A stretch of 64,000 nt of DNA from Trema orientale (GCA_002914845.1 JXTC01000044.1:766583-830582), one strand, 5' to 3'; counted from the first letter of the stretch, positions 46,501-59,040 are shown. Program-made: numbers and translations. The notes: generated from the sequence alone by a model not told the origin.

Positions 46501-48399
46501 TAGTTTTTTTTGTAGGTAAAAGTGATAGAAACCCATTAATTTTCAATGGTGTCAATTAATTTTGTAAGACCTGTCATCTTGAGGCCCTGGCGGCTGAATT
46601 GAGGCTATCAAGGCCCGAGCACGAAGCCCAGAGTTGTATGGAGTCGGAGAAAGGTTTCAATTAACGATTTTTTTTTTTTTCCTTCCTTCTGTTTTGGCTC
46701 TATTAGAAGAAATAATAATAGAACTAGGGGAAAGACGAGAATTTATTAATAAGATTATATAGAAAAGAAAAGAATGTAGAAAGATTTCGAAGACTATAGA
46801 TAAATCGACAGAGAGAAAGAGATATAACTCAACAATTCATAAAGGGTTAACGTCAAAAATAAATAAATAAAACAAAAAATAAAGTTTGACCTTTCTGTGA
46901 TCTTAATTACTACACCCCACCATATTATCGATAAAAACTTCTTCAAACTTTCTCCACAATTTTCTTTATTCATACTTTTATTGAAAACTTTTGTTTATCA
47001 TTTGAACAAGATAATAATTGACTTTCATAATCCGAGGTTTACAGTGAAGATAGATCGATAACTCTCTTATCACTTTATTACTTGTTTACAATTTGTGCAT
47101 TTGCGGTTATTTTACGTATATGTATTTCGTGTAAAAAAATGTGTTTTATTTTTATTTAATTTTTTTAAACTTAACTTTCATTATATTAAATTTTGCTTCA
47201 ATTTTAGATTAAAAACACGATGGATAGTAACAATTTTATAATCAATGATTTTGTTATTATTTTGCGGCGGTAATTTTCTTTTGAAATATTAAAAACAAAC
47301 AAAAATAAAAATCGAAATAAAACAAAACTAAGAAACGAAATCATGTGATATGGTTGTACTTTATAGTTTGAAATTGATGAAACTAAACCAATGATTTGAT
47401 TTAGTTTATGGTTTACTATTAAATTAATAAGAATACCCTTAGGTCTCTTATGGAATATTCTCCCAATAATGATCAGTTTCGTTTTAAATCTGAATATTAA
47501 TATTGATAATAATAAAAAACAAAGTATAAACTGAATAAACAGTCAAAATATAAAGTATAAAAATATGATACTATCTCTTTTTTTAATTTCTTGTTTATGA
47601 TATTTATACATAAACTGGTCTAACTAGTATTTGAACTCATCCCTCCCACACTCTCTCAAGAATGATACTATTCCTTAAATGAATTAGAGATGATGTACAT
47701 TACAAAAAAAGAAAAAGAAAAAGAAAAAGAAAAAGCTAACAATAGAGCCACTTTTTTTTTTTTTTAACTTTTTTCCACCCTTCATCGAAAAATTAATTTA
47801 TGACAAAAATAACTATTTACAAAATGACATAAATAGTAAAACAAACATTAAGTAGCTAAAATCTTTATGCTTAATTTGGATATTATTTCTTAATGTATTC
47901 CCTCAAACATATCTATAATCCTTGAAATGAAAAAAAAAATCCTTACAAAAGTTAAAATCATTTTAGTTATATATATATATATATATTGAAATTATAGACA
48001 AATATATCGTACATTCTAAATCCTAATAATTTTAATGAAATGACTCTATCTCTCTCTTTCCCTCTTCTTTCTCTCCATACCTAGAGTTTTAATTAGAGTT
48101 CATGAAATTTAAGTCAAGAGCTCTGAAAATAACTTAAGAACCTTAATTTTTTTTTTCACATGAAAAATAGACAAACAATAACAAAAAAAGTAATAAAAAT
48201 TGATTAATAATTTGAATCCCAGAATTGTTCTATCTATTCTTTTATTTAAAAACAATATTGTTAAAATATGGTGATCTTAAGTAAATTTTTGTCAAGGAAG
48301 TGAAAGGTCAAAAAATAAGATAAAGCAGGTGAGAAAATTTTTTTTATTAGATTTCATTGTTAATGTCTAATTTTATTTTGTTTTTTGAAAAAGATCCTC
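46501..48399. other. AT-rich intergenic DNA
   Basis: No gene was found. The segment 46570-46650 is GC-richer, with GAGGCCCTGGCGGCTGAATT and CCGAGCACGAAGCCCAGAG, and could be a short captured or retroelement piece. An (AT)n run lies at about 47970-47985 and an (AAAAAG)n run at 47706-47735. Confidence 0.4.
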
Positions 48400-49235
48400 G
48401 AAGGAATATTATTAATAAACTGAAATTACATTTGCTTCTAAAACATCAAATAGAATATTTGGAAAGCAACTTCTATCCCCGACACAATATCAACAGATCC
48501 CAATCCCACTGACGCTAGCTAAAGTGTGAACTACTATATTCTTTTGACGAGAAATATAGCAGCAAATGTTACAACCTACAAGATATCATCAATAATAACA
48601 CCATTACCAGAATTAAATCGATACACATTAATTGTCGTAACTACATCAATAGCATCACACTCAACAGTATGAATTGACAAACCTCTAACGTAAGCAAAGA
48701 GTAATCTTTGCCTAGGAGCAAGAAACTCAGGCTGCAAAGCAGTCTCTACAATAGCAAGCTTCCCAAAAGAGAAAAGCCACAACATCTCTAACTGAGTTCC
48801 TCACCATCGTACCAAAGCTGCCCACACCAAAGTCTTCAAAGAAAGCAGTGTCAGTATTCATCTTAAAATGGCCTGGGGCTGGTGAAACCCACTGTTGATT
48901 TTCAACAAAGAGAGGCTTCAGCAGAGAACGAGCATTAACTACTGCTTGATAACTAGCAAGAATCTAATTGGCATAGTCAAGAATCTTTATGAGAGATAAA
49001 GGTGAATTTTCGAACACAAAGCGATTACAGGCTCCCTAGATATAACAAAAAATCTCAAACTCTTCTTTAAAAAGAGAGCTAGCTACATAAATATAAAGAC
49101 CAACAAAAGTTGAAGTATGGATGTTGCTAGCTTCAACCAAATGAAACTATCCATCCAAACCTGAAAAATAAACGGACAAGACCAAAAGGTATGGATAATA
49201 TTCTTAGTTTTAGCAGCATACTAAGGGCAACTAAA

Positions 49236-50130
49236 GGGTTGTTTGGCATCATAACTTAAAAATAGTTTTTTATTTTTAAAAACAGAAAACTGTTCTCTAA
49301 GAACAAGTAAGGGTATTTGGCATTATTCTCTGAGAATAGTTTTTAAAAACAAAGTTAAAGAAAATAGAAAATTCAGAGAACAACAAAATGTTGTTTTCAA
49401 GGTATTTTCTTAACATTTTCTTTTTCTAAAAAAAATAAAAATTCTTTCATATGACTTTCATATACACATTTTCTCGTAACTTTCTCTCTCATCATTTTCT
49501 CTCTCATCACTTTCTCTCTCTTCATTCTCTCAATCCTCATTCTCTCTCATCACTTTCTCTCTCTTTATTCTCTCTCACCATTTTCTCTCTCCTAATTTTA
49601 TTCCATTACTTTCTCTCTCATCATTTTCTATTCCTTCATTTTTTTTAATCATATTATATCTCCCCATTCTCTATTGCTACTTTGTTTTTTATAACTTTTT
49701 TAATCTTTATTTTCTATCCCCATGCATTCTTATCACTTTCTCTCTCTTGTGTATTTTCATTAGTTTTTTTTTTTCTTCTATCTTTCTCAACACTTTTTAT
49801 TTCCCTATTCTCTCTTATCATTTTCTCTCTTATCATTTTCTCTCTTATTAATTATCGTTCATTACCTTTTCTCTTGTGACTTTCTCTCTCCTCATTCCCT
49901 TATTTGAATTTATCTCTAGTCAATCTCTCTTGGCTTTTTCTCTCTAAATATTTTTTTTATAATACAAATATGATTTTTTATATTCATATAATTTTTTTCC
50001 CTAAAAATTGTTTCTAGAAAACATTTGCCAAACGCCCATTGTTTTCTGAAAATATTATAAAATAATTTTTGTTCTCATTTCTAAAAACACAACTTTGAAA
50101 ACAAAAAATAAAAAATAATGCCAAACAGGG
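49236..50130. mobile_element. TIR element nested in the LINE remnant
   Basis: The left end reads GGGTTGTTTGGCATCAT. The right end, reversed, reads CCCTGTTTGGCATTAT. Both continue with AT-rich text around TTTTTTATTTTT. The interior is dominated by a pyrimidine minisatellite (49477-49900). No transposase was found. The flanking direct repeat is not clear (AGGGCAACT against AGGGACAGA), so the superfamily (hAT or Mutator) is open. Confidence 0.65.
49477..49900 (+). repeat. TTTCTCTCTCATCAT minisatellite
   Basis: Many imperfect units of 13-19 bases of the type TTTCTCTCTCATCA(C/T) occur, almost free of purines except for the ATCA step. It produces artificial frames rich in Leu, Ser, His and Phe. 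Confidence 0.85.
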
Positions 50131-50617
50131 ACAGAGAATAGAGCAACACGCCGAGTTATCATGCACTGGTAAATATCAGGAAAAGCACGCCACAAACATA
50201 TTCGAATTTTAGAATGAAAGTTACATTTTCAGAGGCTATGCCACCACTGAAAATCAACACCTACCCCGAGCTATGTTTGGAAGAAACAAGAGACATAGCT
50301 AACTTTTGGCTTGATTTCATCGAATAATCACAATTAGATTCAAAGTGCTAAATCAATCTATACATTCTTCGCGTGATATCTATTTTGGAAGAAATAAGAT
50401 TAAAATAGACGTGTTAAGTAGATATTTAAATTTTTAATTTTAAGGAAGTGTCTCACTATGAAAGGGATGAGAAGAGAGAAAAAGAGGATTAGCAATAGGG
50501 CCACCTTAAAAAAAAAAAAATTTAAAGAATACTAGATACAATCTTTTTTATATCATCTAATCTCACTACATAATATATATACTTTACTATAATTATCTAT
50601 ATTGTTAAAATGTAAAC

Positions 50618-51195
50618 TTAGAGCATCTCCAATAGACATACTAAATCACATATCAGTGCTAAATTTCAGCATTTGACCAAAAAATAACTCTTCAATGATG
50701 TGTTATACTTGGCATAATTTTTAGCTTATGCCATTCAAATATAGCACAAAGAATCACACATATTCAATTTTAGCATGTAATATCATTTACACTATTGCCA
50801 CTATTTTAAATGTAAAATATTCATATATTTCATAATATTATCAAAATTTAATACATGTTTACATATTTTTATTAAATTTTATTTAGAAATTTATCCTTAC
50901 TAAATTACAATCAAAAAGAAATAATATGAGGATAAAATTTTATTTACACTTTTTTTTTTTTTTGCATTGATCATTTATATAGAATAACTGTAAACTGGTT
51001 TGGATGATAAAATAATAAAAGCTATTAGCATAAAAAAAAAATATTTTATACCTAAAATTAACGTTTAAATATAAGAAAACAATTCTTTTAGCATGTATAT
51101 AATGCAGTAAAATTCAAAAATACATGCTAAATTAGATATATCACTCTAAATTTAGATAAACACCTCTCTCTTTTTAGCATAATGAGATGGTCTTA
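50618..51195. mobile_element. Tourist-like (PIF/Harbinger) element next to the DCTPP1 gene
   Basis: TTA flanks both sides (50618-50620 and 51193-51195). The left end reads GAGCATCTCCAATAGACATA. The right end, reversed, reads GACCATCTCATTATGCTA. A TTA duplication with a G.GCATCTCC-type end is characteristic of Tourist MITEs. The interior of about 570 bases is AT-rich and has no gene. The right end is about 450 bases before the start codon of the dCTP pyrophosphatase gene. Confidence 0.75.
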
Positions 51196-51399
51196 GATAG
51201 CCTAATACCTTTTAAAACAGTGACATCGAGAAAACCATTTAAAATTCCCCTAAAATTATGCGACATATACTCTCTTTCAAAAAAAAAAAAACAAAAACAA
51301 TTATACGACATACTCGGACTTTGCCAACAAAATGAGGTGGTCCCCTCCAAATCCCAAGGCGAAAAGAAAAGAAAAAGAAATGCCATCAAAGACAAGTGG

Positions 51400-51648
51400 G
51401 AAGGGGAGCCACGTGCCGGTCAGACGAACAGACAAAGTGGGTCGAGAGAACGGGCTATAGCCGGTAGTCAAGGCTCATATAGTCCTACAGGCATTATATC
51501 TTCCCGGTTCCTTGATAACAGAGCCAGTGGACCAAAGTCTCCTCCATATGAATATAGAACCATTTTGGGTTCTCTTATCCGGGCCGGTTTGGGTCACTTG
51601 TACGGAGTTGTAAGGGACCGGACCAGACCGGATCAGACCAGACCAGAG
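51400..51648 (+). promoter_or_regulatory. GC-richer leader/promoter region of the DCTPP1 gene
   Basis: Base composition rises sharply from the AT-rich MITE to this segment, which contains a short imperfect repeat of GACC(A/G)GA units (51617-51648) directly before the start codon. No convincing TATA box was seen. Confidence 0.35.
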
Positions 51649-53223
51649 ATGATGATGACTGGGGTTTCAGAGAGAGAAGAAGAAGGGTTTGGGGTAACCC
51701 TAGAAGAGCTTCAGATGAAAATGGCTGAGTTTGCTAGAGAGAGGGACTGGGACCAGTTTCATAGCCCTAGAAATCTTCTTTTGGCTCTGGTAAATAAAAC
51801 TACCCTTTTCATTGAAAGCCCTGATAATGCTTTTTTTCTTTTTGGGATGACCCATGTTGTGGGGGGAAAAAAAATAAAAAATCTTGGTCCCAAGGAATGG
51901 GAACTTGGGTAGGGTAGATCGTATATAATTTTTTTTTTCCCTAAGAGCTGTACTGTCAAATGCCCTTGTTAGCTTGATGAGTGGTTGGTTCAGAAATTTT
52001 TTTTTTTAATTATTTAAGTTTTTGTGATTTGTTTGGTTCTATATCTAACCATTAAATCAAGCACTATGTATAAGTCATTAGCAATATAAAATAGTATAAT
52101 AAGGCACTATATCTAAGACTGTGGCTTGCCCTTATCCACTCTTGTTATTTTGTGATTTTTGCCCAATTATTTTTTGAATTTGACCAAAAAGAATTGATTT
52201 GCTGAAACTATGTGAATCTAATAAATGAGAAGGGAAAAATGACATGAAAAACGATGAAAACAGCCCCTTGTTCTTTCTGTACGGTCAAGCAGAAGCAAAT
52301 AAAGTTGCTTTCTTCATTACCCATTTCAGGATTTTGGTTATTATATAATAATGGGTTTTTGGAAGAGTCATTAAATGGTAGCTTGTGTAACATTTTCTCG
52401 ATTTTTTGCTTTAGTACTGGTTTTTGGCCAAAACCCTTAATTTGCTCAGTTGTTTTAGTACTGTTTGATAGGTAGGTCGCAGTAGTAATGAAATAGTGTA
52501 GCTTGACTTGAAAGAATAAAGCTTTTATCACTGTGGAGAGCTGATCATGAAATCTTAACATACAGAAAAGAAAGCTTTATGTTATATTCTTTGTACGGTA
52601 TTTGCTTTTATCAACGGTTGAAAATGAAGGTTGGGTGTAAACTTCAATTTTCCAGTACTTGAAAAACATTAAAAAGGTACTGGTTTTTTCTCCGTATGTA
52701 TGATGCATCATCAACACAACAAAGACCCCACTTTGAGGTTTAATCAATACGGGAAAACGTTAGTAATAATGGAGCAGATTTCTTGGTTTTCCCCTCTGCC
52801 GTTTTGTGTTTTGAGTGTCGTTTGTTGTGACTTTGTGGGGGATGTGTATGTCTCTCTCAGGTGGGAGAAGTGGGAGAGCTTTCTGAGATATTCCAGTGGA
52901 GAGGTGAGGTCCCAAGGGGACTGCCTGATTGGAAGGACGAAGAGAAGCAGCACCTGGGGGAAGAGCTCTCAGACGTGTTGCTCTACCTTGTTAGGCTCTC
53001 TGACATATGTGGCATTGATCTCGGTAAAGCTGCACTCCGTAAGCTGGACCTGAACGCCATTAAATACCCGGTCAAGCTTTCCAAAGGTTCCTCCAAAAAG
53101 TACTCGCAAATCAATAATGGGGATGATTGTGATACTTGTGGTGGTAGTAATGGTGACAGTGACGGTGGTGGTGGTGGTAATGGTGGTGCTGTCGGCATCA
53201 ACAACAAGGACAAACGACAATAG
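51649..53223 (+). CDS. DCTPP1: dCTP pyrophosphatase 1 (MazG/RS21-C6 fold), two exons
   Basis: Exons 51649-51789 and 52861-53223 (donor CTG|GTAAAT, acceptor CTCTCAG|GTG) join to 167 codons plus TAG. Three consecutive ATGs open the frame; the first is used here. The enzyme hydrolyses dCTP and modified dCTP to dCMP and pyrophosphate and cleans the nucleotide pool. Key residues are visible: NLLLALVGEVGELSEIFQW supplies the first Glu pair, and EELSDVLLYLVRLSD supplies the EExxD metal site, both on helices of the all-alpha NTP-PPase fold. DLNAIKYPV is the usual C-terminal end of the domain. The last 40 residues are an added tail rich in Gly, Asn, Asp and Ser (GGSNGDSDGGGGGNGG), encoded by a GGT-rich tract. 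The frame is open upstream of the ATG to 51187, but that text has no family similarity. Confidence 0.92.
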
Positions 53224-56200
53224 TGATGGCCTAAAAGGCTGCACTATTTCGTGTCTGGTGCCTCTGATCGATGTAAATGTACAAATATCTCTCTTTTATG
53301 TGTCCTTGATTAAAAGCTTCATCTTTTTTTGCTTAGGATTTTGTAACCCTTTTTCTTTTTCTTCGTTGTTTTATCTACCGGTTTAATTATATATCTGGCT
53401 CATATATATTATAATGTCTTTTGCTATGCTTTTTTTAGCTGTAGCATTGATGGGTTTTTTTTTTTTTTTTTCCTTTTTGGTTTTTCTTAATATTTTACAG
53501 TATCTAGTATCTATCCATTATTTTTCTCTCTTGAGATTTGGTTGGGATTTGGTGGATCGGGTATAGAGGTACTGTTTACTAATAGCCATTTTGCATGAGC
53601 ACAATCTGGGGTGGTGTGCCACTATGCCTGGTTTAGTGATTATTAAATTTTTATAACAGTTTCATGCGCCTTGTTGCTAGCTAGGCTTATTATTTTCGAG
53701 GAGAAAAGAAGAAAAGATAGGCTAAGTATCTAACCAGACTGAGGAGAATCCTTCTGCCAGGTCTTGGAATTTAAAATCCCATCAATTTCGGTGGGATTTA
53801 AAATTTTTTTTTTAATGATTTAACTAAGTTTAAGTTTCTCAATGGCTTTTGGTTTCTTTTGGACTCTCTCTTTAAACTTTGGTTCATCTAATAAGAAGGC
53901 TAACCTTTTTTCCGTCAGTCCTGTGTTATTAATTTATCTTACATTAAATAAATTCGCTCACTTTTGTGCTTCTATATCAATCTCTAGACTCGACTGTGAT
54001 TGGTTAAGGGAAAGAGAGTGAGGAGGGCATGGTCATGGAGAGAGGGTGCTTGGACTGGGATATTCATATGTTAGTCACTGAAAATCTGTGGTAGAAATCT
54101 TTTTTTTTTCCTTTTTTTTTTTTGTTTTTCGCTTAAACTATGATAGATATCTTTGGTTCTTGCTTTTGCTTTAGTTTCTATGATTTTGGTTCACTCCTTC
54201 CTCTACTTCTATGATTAAGATTGTCATTTGGGCATTGTTGGTTTTCTCGTGTGTTATTTAAAATAATGTGGTACCATCACTTGGCCATATGGTCACTGTT
54301 ATAGAGATGTATACAATTTTGAACACACTGCTATAAGAGGATACTATGTTACACGATGATGTCGTGTGATTTCTTAAGCTATATTTGGCTTCCATTTTCT
54401 CTTGAAAAATCATGCTGCAAAAGGGGTTAAAAACGAACATGAAGAAAATGAGCAATGCTAAGGTCAGACACGCCAAGTTCCCCATTGAAGTTGCACTCAA
54501 GGCAAAACAGCCCATAAAATACTTGGGAGAGCTGTTCTTTGGTTTGCTGGGGTTTGCATGTCTTAGATTTTCATGTCGGATTAAGACTACGTAACAAGGT
54601 GGACGTTTAGTTTTTTTCAAATTTCTTATGAAGGTGGTGTAGTTCGAGTGGTTAAACAAATAATATATAGACTTAACCCAAACAATTATTAGGGTGTCCA
54701 AGCAAAAATAATGCTATGCAACTCCTGTTAGTGAATTTTACTTATTCGTTTTTTATCCTTTTGTGTTCATTCTGTTTGGGTTAAAGTACATGCATACCAG
54801 GGTCAAAAAAGAGAAAAAAGTCCACAAATGTGTACTTGCTATAGCTAAGCAGCGTTGCCTCATGTCATATGCATATTGCATAGAAAAATTCGACGTAGTG
54901 CAGAGAATAAGGATGTTAAAACATGATTTGAACTGGCGATGTCATGTGTTGCTTTATAACACAGTGTGGTCCACATTGCCATGAGTTGACATTCGTTATT
55001 CGTGTAATCGAAATAGTCGTTAACCAACTTTTGGTTTATTAATTGATTATTCAACATCATGGTCCTAAATCGTAAATTCGTAATACTCTATCGCAAGATA
55101 ATTTATTTTGAAGATACACGAGTTCAAATTTTTTTTAATTAAACAAATATTGGAATTTTGAGGAATTGATATCCATATAATCTATTTCATAGTGTTTGAC
55201 CAAACATAAGTAGGAATATATGTGTTAGAATATTGCTTCAAACTTTTTGGTGTATTTACACAATGTCCCAACAAGACCTCGTCAAGTGTGAGGTTTGAAA
55301 GAGAGTTTTAATTAGGTTACATCTGCGCTAGTGATCATAAGGTGAACATTACCCAGTGATGAATATAATACGATGATCAAGGGATGAAACTGTAATGTAT
55401 TCTTTCCCCATTCTATGAAACCTGCGTACATTTGTATTCCGATAAAAGTTCATTCATTCAAACTTATCGAGAATCAATAATAATTTTTTGAAAAAAAAAA
55501 AAAACTTTACGAGAAAACTTATTTATTAAAAAAAAAAAGAGATTTTTATTTTTTCTTTTTTATTTGGGGAGTAGGGGATTTCAACTTAAGATACTATATA
55601 TCGAGAAGAAGTACGATTACAGTAGTCTATGTCTGCATTTATTTATAATTAGAATTTTGAAGTTGCTGCTAGCTATTAGAAAATTAATGATGATATGGAA
55701 CTAGAGGAAAAGATTACGACTTAATTAATACTCATAGGTCCCCTAAACAAATTAATACTTATAGGGTAATTTGATAAACAATAACGCTCTATTTTCAGCC
55801 TTTTGTTTTTATCTTTTTTTGTGAAATTTCAGATCAATACCTCTAAATTTAATAAATGAAAGAAAATAATACCTATAAAAGACAACGTGTTTACTCAGAA
55901 AACTTTATCATCGAACATTGATTGACTATCTTAAGGCTTGTTTAACATGGCTTCGGGAGATCTTATATAGTTTCAAAAGTCACTTTTAGGAGTACTTGAA
56001 TAAATTCTCATAAGAGCTTCTTTTATTTAGAAAATCTTTTAAGGAAGCATAGATCTACTAACTTTTCTAGTAATATTTTCTATAAATAGTACTTAGATAA
56101 ATTCTCATAAGAGCTTCTTTTATTTAGAAAACCTTTTAAGGAAGCATAGATTCACTAAATTTTCTAGTAATGTTTTCTATAAATTTTACTTTTCTTAAAA

Positions 56201-58705
56201 AACGTAAGTAAAAGTTATCTCAAAACTTCTCTTTTTCTTTTTTTGAAACATATCGATAACTTTTATTTTTTACTTTTAAATAAAGTAGGACTTAATTAAT
56301 GATCTCTACCTATTACCTAATTTCTACTTCACCCATTGAGCTAGTCCCAGTGAGTAAGCATATCGTTAATTTTTATTTCTAAGTTCAAGTACTCAATTTT
56401 AAGAGATTTACCTTTTTGGTGACGTTGTACAATTTTACTACTTAGGGATATTTTTGTCAACACACTAATTCTAAAATGCCAAGTAAGCATCTTATGCATC
56501 TTATATACCCTTTAGCCTTTAGGTATTAACTTGTTTTAAATTTAATATCCAAAGAAAAGTATCTCTAGTTACTAGATAGAAAGGACATGTCTAGTGTCTA
56601 ACAAATTTTGAAAATAAAGGAAATTGCCTGGTGCGCATAAATTTTTGACAGTAAATAGAAGAAAGCATTTTAAATTAGTTAAAATTTAAGTTCCTTTTTT
56701 CGTCAGAAATAATTAACTAACAACACTCTTCTCATTCAAGTATTACTATCATTATTATTATTATTTTGGGTTGTCAACACCATTGTTTTATTCAAGTTAA
56801 TAGAATAATATACAGATAACATTAAGAAGATATGAATTTTCATTGAAAGGTTCAGTGTTGGTAAAATAACTTTATAAGTTGACAAAACAAGAAGGAGAGA
56901 AACAGATTAGAGCATGTCAATCATAGCAGAATGTTTTTTTTTTTTCTTGCGGCATTTTCAATAGTAGCACTTTTTAAGAAAATATTAGTTTGTTGTAATA
57001 GGTTTTTTTTTTTTTTTTTTGATAATTTAGTTTTATAATAGTTGAAAGAAAAGACTAATCATCAAAACTACTCCTTAGCCTAATATCCTTTCAATAGCAA
57101 AATGACCGGCTCATATTAAGTAAATGTCTATTTTTTAAATATTATAGTAAAAATAACTAGTATATTAGTGAATATACCAAACGTAATATATAATGTACCT
57201 AGTATAAAAATTAATATATTCAGTACATAAACTAAAAATAGTATATAAATATATACCAAGTTTAAAAATGCTCCATATCTAACTAGAAAAGAAGAAACAT
57301 TTATGATTTATTAAAACAAAGTATAAGGAAAGGACACCTAACATAAATTCCCTTCAATTTATTGGACAGCAATAGCCTAGAAGTAGAATTCTAACTACTT
57401 TGAAGCCGAGCCATTCAGTGTATGATCAATAAGCAAAGTACAAATTCTAAAACTTCACAAATTCTAAAACTTCAAACTTTTCTCATATAGCAGATAAATA
57501 AATATATTTAGAAAAATAACAGTTTTTACCAATAAAGAAATCCATGTTATGGTTTAAACCTTAATTTGTTGGTCAATAAAAATCAACCAGTCAGTAGTTA
57601 AATCTCAACTCATCAATAGAAAAAATCTCAATTAATCAGTTGAAAAAAACTCAATTAGCTAGTACACAAACCTCAATCAGTTTGGGAAAAATATGTGCAA
57701 ATTTGGATTTTTATAATAAAACTGCAATAAATTAAATCAAATGGGTGATTCTATTGACATCCTTTTGTCTACTTTTCTTGCACTTTTTTTTTCTTTGAAG
57801 CAACCTCTTACACTATTTCTAAAACCACACTTTCAATTGAAATCTAAAAATTAACTACTATATTTTATATACCTAATTTTTCCTAAATTATCCCTTAATC
57901 TAATTTTGTCTTTTTTCTTTTCACCATTCCCTGTTACATTTTCTTTTTTCATCCTTCTCTTTCTTCTCTTTTATTCTTCTAAATCCTTTTTCACCCAAAA
58001 GATTAGGAGATTTTGTAAATATTGGAATCGAATGTAGTAATGTTGGATCTAAACATCTTTATAACTTCTTTTTGTTTCTTTATTATAATTATAGTTTTTA
58101 TACGTTAATTTCTTATTATTATCGAAAAGTATAAATGTATCTATTTATATATCTTCTCAAAGTTTGCTGCCATCCCTTCGGAAAAAACAAATCAAAGACT
58201 AGAGCTAATGAATTAAAAATAAAAAAGATGTACAAATACAAATATATGATTACACAAATAAAAGGAATTTGATACTATAATATATCCTAAAGGATTGAGA
58301 AATCAAAAGAACAAAATAGCTTATGACATAGATGTTAATAGTGGACTTGATTATAGAGGGTGAACAGAAAAAAAAAAATCACACTTTGGTGATTACAATA
58401 CACAGATCAGTCAATTTAATTAGGTTTTAATTACTTTCGTATCTGCAATGAAATTAGGGTTCATGCTAATGTCATTATAAGGAAATTAGTGCTCCAGAAA
58501 ATGTGTGTTTAAGCAAAAGGGTGCAAAAGGGTATTTTTTTTAAACAATTTATAAATTAAAAAGTAATTTCATTCAAGGTCTTTTTTTTCTTTGTAATAAT
58601 GAAAATTACTAAATATAAATGTGTAGAGAGTAGATAGGGGTGTTAATAGACTTATCATAAATCAAAAAAACAAAAAAACTACTGGATTGGTGCCCTATAT
58701 ATATA
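53224..58705. other. Long AT-rich intergenic region
   Basis: No gene was found. It holds long T-runs (53455-53472, 54100-54123, 57002-57020), a 107-bp tandem duplication (55992-56205), and segments around 57150-57280 with TATACCAA words reminiscent of the element at 40487. The stretch 57590-57680 repeats CTCAAT(C/T)A-type words. Minus-strand frame 54701-54258 and plus-strand frame 54412-54594 overlap and have no motif. Confidence 0.4.
55992..56205 (+). repeat. 107-bp tandem duplication
   Basis: Two units start at 55992 and 56099. Both contain TAAATTCTCATAAGAGCTTC, TTTTATTTAGAAAA, TTTTAAGGAAGCATAGAT and TTTTCTAGTAAT.TTTTCTAT. There are few differences, all substitutions by eye. Confidence 0.9.
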
Positions 58706-58832
58706 TGGTTGCCACTTAAGTCGTTGGTCCAAGGCTTGAGGGATGTGTGTGTGAATTTGGAACGGTCAGGAGTTCAAACCTGGATAGAGTGTATGTGTGT
58801 TATTTTTCTTTAAATTTGTAGTAAGTAGTGGT
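58706..58832 (+). mobile_element. tRNA-derived SINE (Au-like)
   Basis: Box A-like CTTAAGTCGTTGGTCCAAGG and box B GGAGTTCAAACC are about 40 bases apart, followed by a T-rich end. ACTGGATTGG to the left and CCAATCCAGT to the right are inverted rather than direct flanks, so no target duplication could be set. Confidence 0.5.
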
Positions 58833-58874
58833 CATTAGTTAAGCCTCACTTTTAAAAATATATATATATATATA

Positions 58875-59040
58875 GTTGCCAATCCAGTAGGTATTTTTTT
58901 TTTACTTATGTGTAAGTATTTTTTTTTAGCAGTTGGATCATCATCTAATGGTGATCCAACGGCTATAATGAGGTACATGAAAAGACGTGCATCATTAATA
59001 TTATTTTTCTTTCCTATTTTTTATAATAAAAAAATATATA
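58875..59040 (-). repeat. Dispersed repeat, copy 2 (inverted partner at 35299-35462)
   Basis: The reverse complement reads ATTAATGATGCACGTCTTTT, CATGTACCTCATTATAGCC, GTTGGATCACCATTAGATGA and GATTGGCAAC, in the same order as the other copy. Confidence 0.75.

Larger units (their letters stand above)
48400..50330 (-). pseudogene. LINE (L1-type) 3' end: zinc-binding and RNase H regions, decayed and interrupted
   Basis: On the minus strand 49230-49130 reads like the zf-RVT region after reverse transcriptase (IIHTFWSCPFIFQVWMDS). 48975-48780 reads QWVSPAPGHFKMNTDTAFFE then FGTMVRN, the start of the RVT_3-type RNase H of plant LINEs with its first catalytic Asp. 48785-48576 continues QRLLFAYVRGLSIHTVECDA then DVVTTIN, with the next catalytic Glu/Asp segment. 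Stops and frame changes occur, so it is inactive. The order is interrupted at 49236-50130 by a TIR element, and LINE-like sequence resumes at 50131-50330. The upstream reverse transcriptase is missing. Confidence 0.75.

Noticed and set aside
49451..49879. Open frames rich in Leu, Ser, His and Phe, like hydrophobic repeat proteins
   Set aside because: They are produced by the TTTCTCTCTCATCAT minisatellite inside a transposon. All frames are equally biased and there is no codon structure.
51187..51648. Upstream extension of the DCTPP1 reading frame (about 154 codons)
   Set aside because: The frame is open, but the text lies partly in a Tourist element and a low-complexity A-run. It has no family similarity, and the conserved domain starts after the ATG cluster at 51649.
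52969..53386. Frames in or around the GGT-rich tract, including antisense Thr/Ser/Pro-rich ones
   Set aside because: These are shadows of the glycine-rich tail of the dCTP pyrophosphatase gene.
54258..54701. 147-codon minus-strand frame
   Set aside because: It overlaps an opposite frame, has no family motif and no splice or promoter signals, and its composition matches intergenic DNA.
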